Part shown: positions 47,101 to 58,370 of the stretch, one piece after another
How the letters are laid out: every line of letters begins with the position of its first letter
Position numbering within the stretch: the first letter of the stretch is position 1
NCBI GenBank assembly: GCA_023079485.1
Contig: CM041083.1
Span: 170,482,451-170,546,450 of the forward strand
Reading direction: 5' to 3'
Length of the DNA: 64,000 nucleotides
Source of the DNA: Archilochus colubris
Lineage: Eukaryota > Chordata > Aves > Apodiformes > Trochilidae
Made by a program: the position numbers and the translations under genes
Notes under the pieces: generated by a model
Databases searched by the model: none
What the model was told of the DNA's origin: nothing
What the model saw: the letters and a program-made list of their open reading frames with translations, nothing else

Positions 47101-49003
47101 GGGCACCTGCCAGGGAGCAATTTGGCAACAGAGGGATTATTTTCTGATCCCCAGTTAAATAGAGGCTGGGGCTACAGGGTGGACAGGAAGAACATGCAAC
47201 ACAAAACACAGAGCATTATACCCTGTGCAGCCCAAGCCAAGGCAATATGCTAAGGAAATCTTAGCTCTGATAAAGTCAGTGGCCACCTGCTCCAACAGCA
47301 TTAACATTTTGCCTCAATTTTTTTTTTATCATGTATGCAGCAGTCCCCAAGGTGAGGAGTGATGGCTGGGAATGTCAGGATGCCTGCCTTCCATGTAGGC
47401 ACAAACCAATGGCTGGGGTATAATCACTTACAGTCTCTTGTTGCTGAGCTGAACCTATATGGATTTGATTTTACTGGGTCCCTTCACTTGAAGGCTTGCT
47501 GAAATACAGCTGTTAACCCTAAGGTATAGCCCCTCACATCCCTGAAGAGTAGACACTGGTTCATTAATTTTGCCATTTCATCTGGGAAAGATCAAATCTG
47601 GACACTTTCTTTATTCTTTTCTTCTTTTCCCCCTGTTCTCTTTAACTTGGTAATTAGGCTGTCTGTGAGAAAACAGAGCAGAAAGGAAATTGCTTCTAAA
47701 GGACATGGTAATAAACATGTCACGTATATCACTTAGCTGGGTTGTGTTTATTATTAACTTGGAATGGGAGAAGACTTCAGCTGCTGTGGGGAGCATGAAG
47801 GACTGGTTCTCCCAGGAGTGCAATTCCAGACAGGGCTGACTATCCCACATTTTCACAGAGGGAACCCAGCATTTCTCATTAGCCAAGCGAGGATCCAGGG
47901 AATCCTCTCTCTGCACAAATTTCTCCACAGTTCAGCAGCAAGGAATTCTCTGACATTTCCCTCTTTGCTAATTTCCACTAGCTGAGGATCCGACTAATTT
48001 TAATTAAACAAGCATGTACCAAGAATAACTCCTCTGACTTCACACTAATGCCAGACAGCAGAGATGAAAACCTGCCTTGCAGTGCCTCCTCCTCAGCAGT
48101 TGTCTGCTCAGAGAACTTCAGCTGTGATTAACTGAATTCTGGCACCTAGAGAGATGAACCTAAAGCTGGTGGCTTGATGATGAATCTCAGACAGAACTCC
48201 CAGATGTGAAATCTGAGGAAAAGTCTCATAAATTTTCACCTTAACCAAGATTTCACATTCCTCTCTGAAGAGTGTATGTATTCGGGATAGATTTGCTATC
48301 CTTCTGCTTTGGTTCATTCCAGAGCTGTAAAATAGAGTTGTATCTGTTAAACAAGTAGAAACTTACCCTGGGTTTACTGCTGCTTTGCATAAGTGGAATG
48401 ACAAGAAGCAGCTCACTGTCTAATTGAATCTGGTCAAAGCTTGCACAGATTTTTCTGTTGGAATAATTTCCTTTATAGAAAGACCATGGGTGAGCAACCA
48501 CGTAGGTAGCACAGGTAGGATTTGGGCTAATGGTTTGGGTACTTAGTTGCACGTGGAGCTCCTCTGTTCGTAGCAAAAGCTGGAGTAGCTCTGCTTGGAG
48601 ATGTGATAGTGGAGCAGCTGCACCAGGGCTCCTGGGGCAGAGACCTCCTGGCTTTGAAAATGGGGGGAGATAGGAACAACATCTCCATGGGTCAAGCTGG
48701 GACCCTGGAACCATCCCAAACACTGAAATATCACTCAGATTTAGGGTAGACATTCAAATTAGCTGGGTTTGTGTCTCGACGTGAAGATGAAGAGCAAAGG
48801 AGAGATGCTTGGTGAGGAAATGGAATGGGGGGCTCGGTCACAGTTCTGGGCAGATCAAACTCTGACAGTTCGGTTCTCTACAGCCCGGGCCAGGGCAAAT
48901 ACTAGAGACAATCCAAAAAAATAGCCATGCACATATCCACAGCTCCTCCCCTGTCACATGAAGTCTACTTCTTGGGGCACATATTTTTAAAGATGTACCA
49001 CAG

Positions 49004-49036
49004 GTTTTGTTGTTTTGTTGTTTTGGGTTTTTTTTC
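49004..49036. repeat. (TTTTG)n-like T/G tract
   Basis: GTTTTGTTGTTTTGTTGTTT followed by GGGTTTTTTTT-like sequence. It is T/G-only low complexity, similar to tracts at 27.24, 55.41, 55.90 and 59.09 kb. Confidence 0.8.
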
Positions 49037-50807
49037 AATAAATTAAAAATGTGTCATCCACTCCCAAAACCCATCTCTGCCAAATTTAAGTTCCACCAAG
49101 ACAGCAATTATTCTCCTGTTTGGCTGCTGCCTCCATTATATGTTTATGTGTATATTAGTGTTATTTATCAGTAATCTCCTTGGAGTTATACCATGACACA
49201 AGACTATGACATTAGCTGCTCCCAGAGCTTGCTATGCCAAATGCAAACAAATGATCAGCAAGAACCATAACAACAGAGTTGCCCCAACCAACCTTTGTTC
49301 TCTGGTTGAGGATCTGAGGAATCAAAAAGTGGCTTCTCAGACTGTCGGGACCTTGAGTTTTTACATGATCCATCAGAAAAAGCAGGTACTTTGGCTTGGG
49401 CATATTCTATGCACACACTTCTGTGGATGCTAGCTAGGACCTTTTCCTTGCTTTGGGATTTTTTTTTTCCCCCCACACATGGAATTGGTTTGGAAGTATT
49501 TAAGTGGTGATTATCTCTTATTTTTCTATTTTATTGGCAACAGCAAGTCGTGGGGATAACAGAATACATACAATGGGAAAAAAAAAAATAAAGCACATTA
49601 CTGTGTTAAGAAAATGAACTGTGGAGCTAAGACCACAGAGTAATTACACAAGCTTATTCACTGATGGAAATAAGTGCTGTGGCAGGCAATTATTTCCAGA
49701 TCTTACCATGCAAGAAAGGCAAACTGTTTGCTGGAGAGCATTCATGAGGGTCAGATGATGGAGGGAAAGGCCAGGACAACAAGAAGGGAGGCTTTCACAT
49801 CCCTTTTCCAAACTGTCACATGAAAGAAATGCCTTCAGTAACACTCAGTGAATGTGAACAGGGGGATGTTTGCAAACTGCCAAAATGTCCCTCAGTGGGG
49901 AGGAGAAAAGAGGGAGAAGAAATCTATCATGAAACAAAGCTGTAAGAGAATTGCTGCCATTTGATGTTATTTTTGCCATCCAGAGCTGAGAAGAGAGAAA
50001 TGAGTTGTGCCTGTCCAATATGTGCTACCATGATGCTGCCAGAGGGACTGCAGAGACTTCTCAGGTGCTGCTAGTGAGAGGCACCTTGAGTATTTAATAG
50101 CATCCAGGAGTAATCCATCACAGTAAGAGCAGTGTCAATAAATAAAGGCCTTGGACTGGACTCACCATCACATGAGAAAAATGGTAGGGCTGAAAGCATT
50201 TGCTCTAAGCCCCATCCCAGCTGCAAAACCTCCTGGGCTTGTTCAGAAGCCATACTGGTCCCAGTAGCACGTGTGCATGCACAGAATACACCAGACATGC
50301 TTAAAGACTTCTGCTGAGCAGGAACTGCTGCTCTTTGCTGTTCAGCCCAGAGTCAGGGCCTAGATGATGGGCAAATGACCTTGACAATGGGCAGAGATTG
50401 GACCCTTGAAGGGTTCAGAGTTTCCTCTCTCTCCCTTTGACCACAGAAGGGACCCAAGACCCTCATCCTTCTTCTACTAAAGGCACTGGAGTGGTGGGGT
50501 GGCTCTAGACCTGCAGGCACATGTACAGCTCTGTCCCAGAGCTTGGGAGATCTGGGACCCCTGCATGGGTTGTGGGCACAACAGCTCCTGTAGCCCAGGG
50601 AGCTGCTCAGGGTGGAGTGATGCTGCAGGGAAATCCTCAGAGCAGCTACTCAGGCATTAAAAATAACAAAGCAGGTCCTGATATCTGTAGATAATGGGAC
50701 TAAAAAAACAGGAAATGGAGGTCAGGAGTAGACAGCCAGTTCTCACAAGGGTGGCATGATAGCAGTGACCTTCCATTGGGGTCTGCACAGTGACCTCAGC
50801 TGCTGGG

Positions 50808-50960
50808 GATCTTCATGAATGGCCTGGAAAAAGGGTGAGGAGTGAGGTGAGAGTTTGCTGCTGATAAGAAGTTATCTGAGGACAGGGACATGCTGGGAGA
50901 GCTGGAGAGAGGGTGAGTGGTCAAAGGGCAGATGAAATTCAATGCATGTAACAGGAAAAG
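50808..50960 (+). mobile_element. Probable internal CR1 ORF2 fragment, very degenerate
   Basis: GGGATCTTCATGAATGGCCT, then GAGTTTGCTGCTGATAAGAA, then GACATGCTGGGAGAGCTGGA and CAGATGAAATTCAATGC keep the order of a known stretch of CR1 ORF2 (FINDL...KFADDTK...LD.L..W...N.MKFN). The reading frame is destroyed. No CR1 tail follows, so the 3' part has been lost or the match is to another LINE. This is a judgement by eye and could be wrong. Confidence 0.45.
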
Positions 50961-51629
50961 TGGATATTTTGAAGGGGAAAAGAGAGTCCAAGAGATCCAC
51001 ACAGACTCTGCACGGACTATTCCTGGTCTAGAACAGGGTCCTGTGTTTAGTGTCCACCAAAGGGTGAGCTCAGCCCTCAGGAGCAGTCAAGAAAAGGAGT
51101 CAAGCACTAGGAACATGATGGAAGGGAACAGAGGATGGCAAGGGAAGATTCACAAACCTGTGAAGGCCAGAGCTGGACGTGGACACTGGGCTGGATGCAA
51201 AACCAGCAATACCCATATAACGAGACTTCTCTGTTAGCCACTGTACCACCTCAGCACACATCCAAGGTAGGAGATTTCTGCACCACACAGCATCACGGCC
51301 TTCCTCTCTCCATGCCTGTAAAATGAGAAGCTCCACAAACAACATGAAAATGAAGCCTCTACATCTTCCTACAAAGATAGCACAGTCCCAGTCAACGACT
51401 GGATTTCTTCCCAGCCCTTAACAATGGGGCATGAAATGTCAATACCCAAAACAAACAACAGAATACCAACCTTGGGAAGGTCCACCACATTGTTAGCTGA
51501 GAGTTGGCTTAAAAAGCACTTAGCAATAGGTTTATTGATCTTTTATCTGGTTGTTAATAACAACCTATGCTGATTATGGCATGAGTCACCTTGCCATGCA
51601 GCTCTGCAGTGGGGCACCCTCTTGTTTTT
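50961..51629. other. Unique non-coding DNA, no gene seen
   Basis: No recognised repeat or gene. Overlapping frames of up to 106 codons are without known domains. The first 250 bases might be further degenerate LINE sequence continuing from 50960, but I cannot align it. Confidence 0.45.
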
Positions 51630-51811
51630 TCATAGAATCACAGAATGGTTTGGGTTGGTAGAGACTTAAAAGATTCCCTGGTTCTGACTCCCTTGTATGG
51701 ACAGGGACACCTCCCACCAGACCAGGTTACTCAAAGCCCCACCCAGCCTGGCCTTGAACACTTCCAGGGACAAGGCATCCACAGCTCCTCTGGACAACCT
51801 GTTTCACTGTT
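51630..51811 (-). mobile_element. CR1 LINE 3'-end fragment
   Basis: It begins CATAGAATCACAGAATGG and continues with TTTGGGTTGGTAGAGACTTA, GACAGGGACACCTCCCACCA, CAGCCTGGCCTTGAACACTT and GGCATCCACAGCTCC, the reverse complement of a CR1 3' end. The similarity fades in CTGTTTCACTG. Confidence 0.95.
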
Positions 51812-52254
51812 AAAATACAGACCTCACTGGGGGGATACTGCAAGCAGCTGGACACTTTGCCATGGGTTTGCCTTGCTGCAGCTTGGAACAATTTCTGGAG
51901 ACATGTTACATCCTGAAAGCTGAGACAGCCCCAGACCAAAGGAGATGAAGATCCACCTTAACTCTCATTTTGAGAACCAGTCAGTGAAGTGTGTCCCAAG
52001 CAGGCAAGTTACATCAAAACCAATTATGTTTCAAGTCCTGGATTTCTCCCTCAAATAAAAAACTGTACTCACGTGGGTGTGCTCATCAGAGGGTGGTAAC
52101 ATGCAGCACAAGAGGAAATGGGTCTTGGTTTTCATCTCAGATGGCATCCTTGCTGTTGTGGGAGCCCCGTCTCCCAAAATCCCAAAGTGCCACCTCAGGA
52201 GGGTTTGGCAGCACATCATTGTACCAAGGTGTCAACAGTGCCCACTGCCCCAGG

Positions 52255-52720
52255 GACAGCAAGTGATGGGGACACATGGGCAGAGAGCAGGTGACAGGCA
52301 TGACTTCAGAGTGGGCAAACACTGGGGGTTTGGTGGGATGTGGGGGACATCCATGGCACACAGGGACACTCATGAATGTGCAGAGGGGCCTGTGGGACAT
52401 ATGGATGTATGGGGGATTGGATGCCCCATAACTGGAATTGTTCAAGTCCATGCTGGATGGGGCTTTGAGCAACCTGGTCTAGTGGAATGAGTCCCTGTCC
52501 ATGGAGGGGAGTAGGAATTAGAGGATCTTTAGGGTCCCTTCTAACTCAGAACTTTCAAATGGGAGTGCATCGGGTGGCATGGAGACACATGAGGGCTCAG
52601 AGGGATGTGTGGGAGTGCAGGGGGACACATGGGAACATGGCAGGAGCATGAGGGACCGTGAGGGAGATGTAGGGATGTGACAGCCTGGCATGGTGTGACA
52701 TAGGTGGTGGGATGCATGAG
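52255..52720 (+). repeat. Degenerate G-rich minisatellite-like region
   Basis: The words GGGGACACATGGG, GGGACACTCATG, GGGACATATGGATG, GGAGACACATGAGG and GGGGACACATGGGAACATGG recur from 52269 to 52640, mixed with AGGGATGTG-type words. The plus strand is strongly G-over-C biased. No fixed period is kept, so this is a decayed minisatellite or a purine-biased low-complexity stretch. A CR1 3' end (52432-52557) interrupts it. Confidence 0.55.
52432..52557 (+). mobile_element. CR1 LINE 3'-end fragment, diverged
   Basis: TGGAATTGTTCAAGTCCATG, CTGGATGGGGCTTTGAGCAA, CCTGGTCTAGTGGAATGAGT and TTTAGGGTCCCTTCTAAC match the last ORF2 codons and 3' UTR of CR1 on the plus strand. The octamer tail has decayed to ACTTTCAAATG. 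It lies inside the G-rich repeat region, so it probably inserted into it. Confidence 0.88.
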
Positions 52721-52929
52721 GGTCATACAGAGGGGATCAAGAGGTGGCACACAGGTGTTTCTGGGCAGGTGTGCCCCCTTCTCATGGGGCACCACATGTG
52801 TCCCATTGCCACAGCCTGTGGTGAGCAAGGAGACTCAGAGGGATGCACACACTTCAGGGGACAGAGGACAGGGCACCACCAGCCACATCTGCACACACCC
52901 CCCATTAAAAGAAACCCAACAATCATGTA

Positions 52930-53012
52930 CAATAGAATTATACACAATAAAATATATAAACTAAATATATATATAATGATATGTATAAATACTTACTTTT
53001 TTTTTAATTAGT
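52930..53012. repeat. AT-rich low-complexity stretch
   Basis: AATAAAATATATAAACTAAA, then TATATATATAATGATATG, then a T9 run. It contains short TA repeats about 370 bases upstream of the main microsatellite. Confidence 0.7.
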
Positions 53013-53341
53013 GGCCAAGTGGTGGATTCAGATAATGAGCAAAAATCACAGTGAGAGGAAAACCAGCCCAGTCCTGGTAAGGTGGTGCCAGGGTGGTGTA
53101 GGGGTGCAGTGATTATTAGTGGGGCTCTGAGGGGGACACCTAAGGTAGACCCCCCCCAGGGCTCAGGAGCAGGCAGGGTTTCTTTTTCCCTGACATCCTC
53201 ATCAAAAAGGAGATAGAAACCCTGCATATTCATTGCAAATCACACATCTGCCCCAGTGAAACCAGCAGAGGAAGCATTAGACCCCACCCTGCAAAATAAA
53301 TATATGTGTGAGTGTGCACATCTGTCTCTACATAGAGATGA

Positions 53342-53385
<44 letters not shown>
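53342..53385. repeat. Compound (TG)n(TA)n microsatellite
   Basis: About seven TG units pass directly into about fifteen TA units, ending at GGGGGGG. Alternating pyrimidine-purine DNA of this type can adopt Z-form or cruciform structure and is usually length-polymorphic. Confidence 0.97.
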
Positions 53386-53388
<3 letters not shown>

Positions 53389-53907
53389 GGGGTGACTTTG
53401 TGTCTTAAGGAAGCCAAGATCTCCCCTTTGTGGCTGTGGAGGCTGTGCCCAGGCTCCAGCTCTGTTACAACCCCCACCCATCCATCACCAGCTACCACCC
53501 TTTGGGCTGCTGGAGCTGGCAATAGCCAGAAGCTGGCTTCTGATGGAGGGATTTTAGCTTAAGCCCAGCCTGCCTTTATTTAAAACTCCTTTACAGCTTT
53601 TGCTTGGTCTATATCTACCTACAAAAGGAGATGGGTGGAAAGCAAAGCATGAAAGTCATCCTTTCCTTTCAATCCCTCTGAGCAGTGGAGCTTCCCCAGG
53701 AAGAAGGAAGATAATTTCTTGGCGTTCCAAGGAGGAGAAGGGGAACCCATCACCAGGATGTTTGGGTGGCTAGTTGTAGAGTGACCCACTTCACCTTGGA
53801 AGTGGGACTCTTCCTCAGCTACATATGGCCACAGTCCAGCTTTACTGTTGAATCACCCTCATGTCTCTGAAGATGGACTTTAAAAAACATTTAAAATGTT
53901 TTTAACA

Positions 53908-53952
53908 TTTTTTTAATTAAAAAATCAAACAAACAACAACAAAAAAAACATT
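53908..53952. repeat. A-rich / (CAA)n tract
   Basis: TTTTTTTAATTAAAAAATCA followed by AACAAACAACAACAAAAAAAA, another of the A/C-biased tracts. Confidence 0.75.
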
Positions 53953-54418
53953 TCAGTTCCTGATGATCCCCCAGGAAAACTGTAGATTTGGTGTGAATTT
54001 TTTTCAAAGCCCAGCCCCAACTCAAAGTCAACTATTACAAGCTAATTTAAAATGCTGTATTTCTACAGCCCAGTGCTTTTCTGATAACAAGACATGAGGG
54101 TTTGGTTGAATTTTTTTCATGTTTACATTGAATCAAGTCAATTGTTTTTTCCTTCCACCACCTGTTGATGTGCAAAGCAGTGTTTGAAGTGCCCATGACT
54201 GAGGGCATGAACAGCCCAGGATTCTCCTTTGCTGCTTTGGTGCCTCCCTTGGTCCCAGCCCCACAGCTCCAGGTCTCACCACTGAGGTCCAGGGGATGCT
54301 CCTGCTGAGCTGCATCATACCAGTTAGTGGGATTTTGCACTTTCTGCCTCAAAATTGCATTTGAAACTCCACTGTCACGCTCAGCATGGAGCCAGTGCAT
54401 TTACTCCAGGTGGGAGAG

Positions 54419-54966
54419 AATCATAGAATCATAGAATTGGCTGGGTTGGAAGGGACCTCAGAGATCATCAAGTCCAACCCTTGATCCACTACCGCTGCAG
54501 TTACCAGACCATGGCACTGAGTGCCACATCCAGTCTCTTCTTAAATATCTCCAGGGATGGAGAATCCACTACTTCCCTGGGCAGCCCATTCCAATGCCTG
54601 ATCACCCTCTCCGTAAAGAAATTCATTCTAATATCCAACCTAAACCTCCTCCAGCACAACTTAAGACCGTGCCCTCTTGTCTTGCTGAGAGTTGCCTGGG
54701 AAAAGAGACCAACCCCCCCCTGGCTACCCCCTCCTTTCAGGGAGTTGTAGAGAGTGATGAGGTCTCCCCTGAGCCTCTTCTTCTCCAGGCTGAACAGCCC
54801 CAGCTCCCTCAGCCTCTCTTCATAGGATTTGTGCTCGAGTCCCTTCACTAGCCTGGTTGCCCTCCTTTGGACCCGCTCCAGGACCTCGATATCCTTCCTG
54901 AACTGAGGGGCCCAGAACTGGACACAGGACTCGAGGTGTGGCCTCACCAGTGCTGAGTACAGAGAC
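54419..54966 (-). mobile_element. CR1 LINE, best-preserved copy, 5'-truncated
   Basis: The copy starts with an intact double octamer tail (GAATCATAGAATCATAG). It runs for about 550 bases through the 3' UTR and the C-terminal part of ORF2 to CTCACCAGTGCTGAGTAC, where similarity stops. The ORF2 frame is uninterrupted for its whole retained length, and the copy keeps several CpGs (CTCGAGTC, CCCGCTCC, CTCGATAT), which decay fast in old repeats. It shares GATCCACTACC..GTTACCAGA with the 58.1-kb copy. It looks like one of the most recent insertions here. Confidence 0.97.
54501..54947 (-). pseudogene. CR1 ORF2 reverse-transcriptase polyprotein, C-terminal fragment
   Basis: This 148-codon frame on the minus strand is the C-terminal tail of CR1 ORF2, the endonuclease/reverse-transcriptase protein that copies the LINE by target-primed reverse transcription. 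Recognisable blocks in order are [14 protein letters not shown] (residues 2-15), [85 protein letters not shown] and [17 protein letters not shown] before the stop. The catalytic endonuclease and polymerase domains lie upstream in full-length elements and are absent. The ATG is an internal methionine and not a true start. It is not expected to be functional. It lies inside the CR1 at 54419-54966. Confidence 0.93.
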
Positions 54967-55127
54967 TGAGGTGGAGAATTTTCCTGGAGTAGATTGCTCT
55001 GAGCCTCCCTCTCTGGTCAGAGCTTTCCTCCAGGAGAGGGCACAGACATGCTGGTGGGGAGAGAAGAGGAAAAGAGGGCTGGCAGAAGACAGTAACAGCT
55101 CCAAAATGAAAAATAGGAAGAGAAAGG

Positions 55128-55146
55128 AAAAAAAAAAAAAAAAAAA
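55128..55146. repeat. 19-base A homopolymer
   Basis: An uninterrupted A-run follows AAAATAGGAAGAGAAAGG. The purine-rich lead-in suggests slippage in a purine tract and not a retroposon tail. Confidence 0.85.
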
Positions 55147-55408
55147 GGGAACTTCAAGTAGCGATGCAGTTACTCCTCAGAGCCAGGGCCAAGAAGGGGG
55201 GGAAGGAAGGGAGGAGTAGCCTATTACACAGCCTTTACTCTGGCCCTGCTAAGCTCCACCCATTGAACAAGTCTAATGAGTAATTATCAGTATATGCCAG
55301 CTGTTATTTCAGTCCTGGAAACATCTGCATTTAGGGAACATCATTTTTCTCTGTGAAGCTCTAAGTGCTGTAGTTAACATATCAGTATTTAGTATTTTTA
55401 ATGTGGAG

Positions 55409-55444
55409 TTTTTTTGTTGTTGTTTTGTTGGGTTTTTTTTTTTT
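55409..55444. repeat. T-rich / (TTG)n tract
   Basis: TTTTTTTGTTGTTGTTTTGT followed by TGGG and a T12 run. T/G-only on the plus strand. Confidence 0.8.
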
Positions 55445-55898
55445 AAATCTTCAACCTGTTCCATGAGCACCGTGCTACCAGTGCCCATGAAAATTAAACC
55501 CAGTGGCCAAAAATTTTAGTATTAATGAATTAATTTCTCCTTTCTGTGTTCTTGTCCAGTGACAGAGCCCTGCTTCACACTGCTTCATTGTACTGACTCA
55601 AAAATAAACTGTATAGAAGTTGCAGCATCTTAGCACCTTTCACATAAGGACATTCCTGGCACAGGCTGAAAAGCAGCTATTTTAAAGGGATTCAAAGGAG
55701 GGGAGATAACCATTTAGGTGGTTGTTGGGAGGAGGTGTCTGTCCCAGTAGTGACTGAGACATCTCAACAAGAGGAAAAGAAGAAACCTCCTGAGAGAGCA
55801 ATGTTCTTGAGGTGTTGAAGCTTTCAGATCTCAGAATACCCTCTGTTTTACTTACATCTCCTCTGTGACTAACAACTATTTTGCAATTACTATATTGT

Positions 55899-55927
55899 AT
55901 TGGTTTGGTTTGGTTTTTGTTTTTTTT
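55899..55927. repeat. (GGTTT)n / T-rich tract
   Basis: TATTGGTTTGGTTTGGTTTT then TGTTTTTTTT before CAG. The end resembles a splice acceptor but no credible exon follows. Confidence 0.75.
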
Positions 55928-56841
55928 CAGTTGGGCTCCTTATCCTTTTCTCTAAGCAACGTGACCACAGAGCGAGCTGTTTTTGAGGAGCATTCTCTGT
56001 GTGAGGTTAGAAGCTGCAACCACAGAGTTCCTTATCTTGTCCTTCTGCAACTGTTTTTACACTTGAGCTTGCAGAGCAAAAAAAGAGCAAAGCACTAACA
56101 ACCGAAATCTTCTTTTTCCCTTCTCCCCACCCATATTTTCAAGGCCCCAGGAGAAGTCTTCTGTAAGACACAGCTGCTGGCTCCCTTTGGGTTTGTTGTC
56201 CAAGGACCAGGTATGAACATGCTTCTAGAGGGTGGGCAAGCAGGGGAGGCTTGGGGCTGAGCTGGAAGGTGGAAAACAACCACCAAGCTGGCACAGTTGC
56301 CCCTGAAACCTGTCTTTGTTGCTTAGGAAAAAGCACTGGAAAAAAAAATTCATTTTGCTACTTTTCCTCCCCAAATTTTCAGTGTTCATTATTTAAAGGC
56401 TGTTAAGGTTTGCTAGATGTGAAAGTTGGTGGGAGTCTTGCTTGGTACCTGGGGCACTGGGCAGCACAGGGCTGCTGGCTAGAGTCTTTTCTCGTGGGCT
56501 GCAGGTTGGCATCTGGTGTGGGAGGGGAGGGGACTGCCCCTGCTGCCATCTGCAATAGCTTTAGGAACCCACAAGAGAAGACCTTTGGCATTTGTTTTTC
56601 ACACTCCCCAGAGGTCATGCTGGATCCCTGCCAACATGATGGTTTTACACCAGAACAAGCATGCTGGTACAGATCATTCTGTTAGGCTGTATCTCCTTGC
56701 ATCCCCCCCAGAATTCTGTGGGTTCAACAGAGTTTGGACAAGTTGGGTTTGGTACTTAGTCCTGATCTTTTTAACAACAGCCATACTTGGGCTTCTGTGG
56801 CTTTTTGACACTGTGACCTTTAACTAAGAGAGAAAATATGT

Positions 56842-56872
56842 TTTTTAAAAAAAAATAAATAAAATAAAAACT
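56842..56872. repeat. A/T-rich tract
   Basis: TTTTTTAAAAAAAAATAAAT followed by AAAATAAAAAC; it includes AATAAA hexamers but no upstream gene makes these meaningful polyadenylation signals. Confidence 0.75.
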
Positions 56873-57910
56873 TCTTACACATATTTGGTATGTAATCACT
56901 ATCCCCAGAGAGCTGTTCCTTGTAAGGTCCCCAGATCTTTCAAGCATCCTCAGGAAGACAGCACTGATGCTGCCTCCTGTGCTCCCACCTCATGTCTTCA
57001 TCACATTGAACCAGCCCTGCAGGCAGGAACAAAAATGACACAAAATCTGCCCCAGAGCACCTGGAGCATCAGGAGGCTGAGGAGGAGGAGGAGAAAGAGA
57101 AAGCAAGGAGTGTGGGAAGCATTTTGTGACCAAAAGCAAGAAAAATCTCACAGCTGACCACATAGCCTCACATGCTGGAACTCAAAGCTTGACTGGGGAG
57201 ACAAGGGGTTTTTCCAGCAGTAAATGATCACTTAAATTGAGAGATTGATTTCTGAGTGAAAACATCTGTAGAATCTAACCCTAAGCAGCATTCATTTTTT
57301 GTGCTCAGCTGTCAGCAAATTTCATGGAAATTTCACCTGAGAAACAGTTACTTTTGTTATCTGGAGACATATCTTAAAAACAGAGCTGATAATGACCCGG
57401 GCTTAGTGCTGGCTCTCAGAAGCTCCAATTTTGTTCTTGTACAAGATGGCCAAGGGGGAGGTTGTGTTTAAGCAAATGCTTCCTGCTGGCAGAAGCTCTT
57501 CCTGAATCACTTGTTGGGCTCCATGTGAACCCAGGCAGCTTAATCTCAGCAGGTGACTTCCAACTCCTCAGTCCTTATCTCAAAGTCTAACCTGAACCTT
57601 GCTCCTCCTGAAGCTTCAGGCCATTGCTCCCCACATGCAGCTTCTGAGAGCAGAGCATTTGTCTTCTTTCCTTTCTGTTGGTGCCTGTCACTAAAGCTGT
57701 TCCCATCTTCTTCCTGGTAACTTCTTCCCTTAGCAACCCCAGAAGTTTCATGCATGGATCTGTTTTGTCTATGTATTACAGATAGGTTTTGTACTCCTTT
57801 TCTAAATATTGAAGGTCAAAAACACAAACTGCATCTCAGGTTGGCCTCTACAGCTTCATTAACCTCACAGCTTTTACCCATAAACCTTCTTTCCTGTGGG
57901 ACCAGGCAAG

Positions 57911-57965
57911 GGTTGGGCTTGATGATCTCAGAGGTCTTTTCCAACCCGGATGACTCTGTGATCAT
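57911..57965 (+). mobile_element. CR1 LINE extreme 3' end
   Basis: GGTTGGGCTTGATGATCTCA, then GAGGTCTTTTCCAACCCGGA, then TGACTCTGTGATC is the last 55 or so bases of a CR1 3' UTR on the plus strand, ending in a decayed octamer. The element is almost completely 5'-truncated. Confidence 0.88.
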
Positions 57966-58134
57966 TTTTCTTCCCAGTATCTTTCTCCATTGCATTTAAC
58001 CTAACATTTGCCTTGCTGGTAACTGCTCCCCATCCCATCTCCTGGGGCTCGGAAGGAGTCTGGGTTCATAGCTCCAGTTTCTCATCACCAGAGATGACTG
58101 CAAGATGGGACAGCATTGCCTTTCTGTCACACAT
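57966..58134. other. Spacer between two opposite CR1s
   Basis: Short unique spacer between a plus-strand CR1 tail and a minus-strand CR1 tail, which face each other about 170 bases apart. No feature recognised. Confidence 0.6.
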
Positions 58135-58370
58135 GAATCATAGAATCATAGAACTGGCTGGGTTGGAAGGGACCTCAGAGATCATCAAGCCTAACCCTTG
58201 ATCCACTACCAGTGTGGTTACCAGACCATGGCACTGAGTGCCACATTCAGTCTCTTCTTAAAAACCTCCAGGTACAGAGAATCCACCATCTCCCTGGGCA
58301 GCCCATTCCAATGTCTGATCACCCTCTCCGTAAAGAAATTCTTTCTAATATCCAATCTAAACCTCCCCCA
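58135..58370 (-). mobile_element. CR1 LINE, 5'-truncated, young-looking subfamily
   Basis: It begins GAATCATAGAATCATAGAAC and contains CATGGCACTGAGTGCCACAT, CCTGGGCAGCCCATTCCAAT and CCGTAAAGAAATTCTTTC. It stops in AACCTCCCCCA. The body shares GATCCACTACC and GTTACCAGACC with the 54.4-kb copy. Only the 3' UTR and about the last 50 ORF2 codons are kept. Confidence 0.96.

Larger units (their letters stand above)
43421..50807. other. Unique non-coding DNA, no gene recognised
   Basis: About 7.4 kb with no clear CR1. An exon-shaped frame lies at 44003-44128. T-rich runs lie at 44933-44950, 47319-47328 and 49004-49036. A 166-codon minus-strand frame (48253-48753) is the longest local ORF but has no recognisable domain, signal peptide or membrane helix. 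Other frames are shorter and overlap one another. Confidence 0.5.
52721..54418. other. Unique DNA with simple repeats, no gene seen
   Basis: It contains an AT-rich stretch (52930-53012), a compound microsatellite (53342-53385) and an A-rich tract (53908-53952). Frames with repeating Tyr-Ile codons here are translations of the TA microsatellite and not proteins. A 117-codon minus-strand frame (54047-54400) is unrecognised. Confidence 0.55.
54967..57910. other. Unique non-coding DNA, no gene seen
   Basis: It holds A-runs (55128-55146), T/G-rich tracts (55409-55444, 55899-55927) and an A/T tract (56842-56872). Short frames of up to 103 codons have no known domain. No RNA gene recognised. Confidence 0.55.

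Noticed and set aside
48253..48753. 166-codon minus-strand ORF
   Set aside because: No domain, signal peptide, membrane helix or coiled coil is recognisable, and no supporting splice or promoter context is seen.
53230..53562. ORFs with Tyr-Ile repeats on both strands
   Set aside because: They are translations of the TA microsatellite at 53342-53385.
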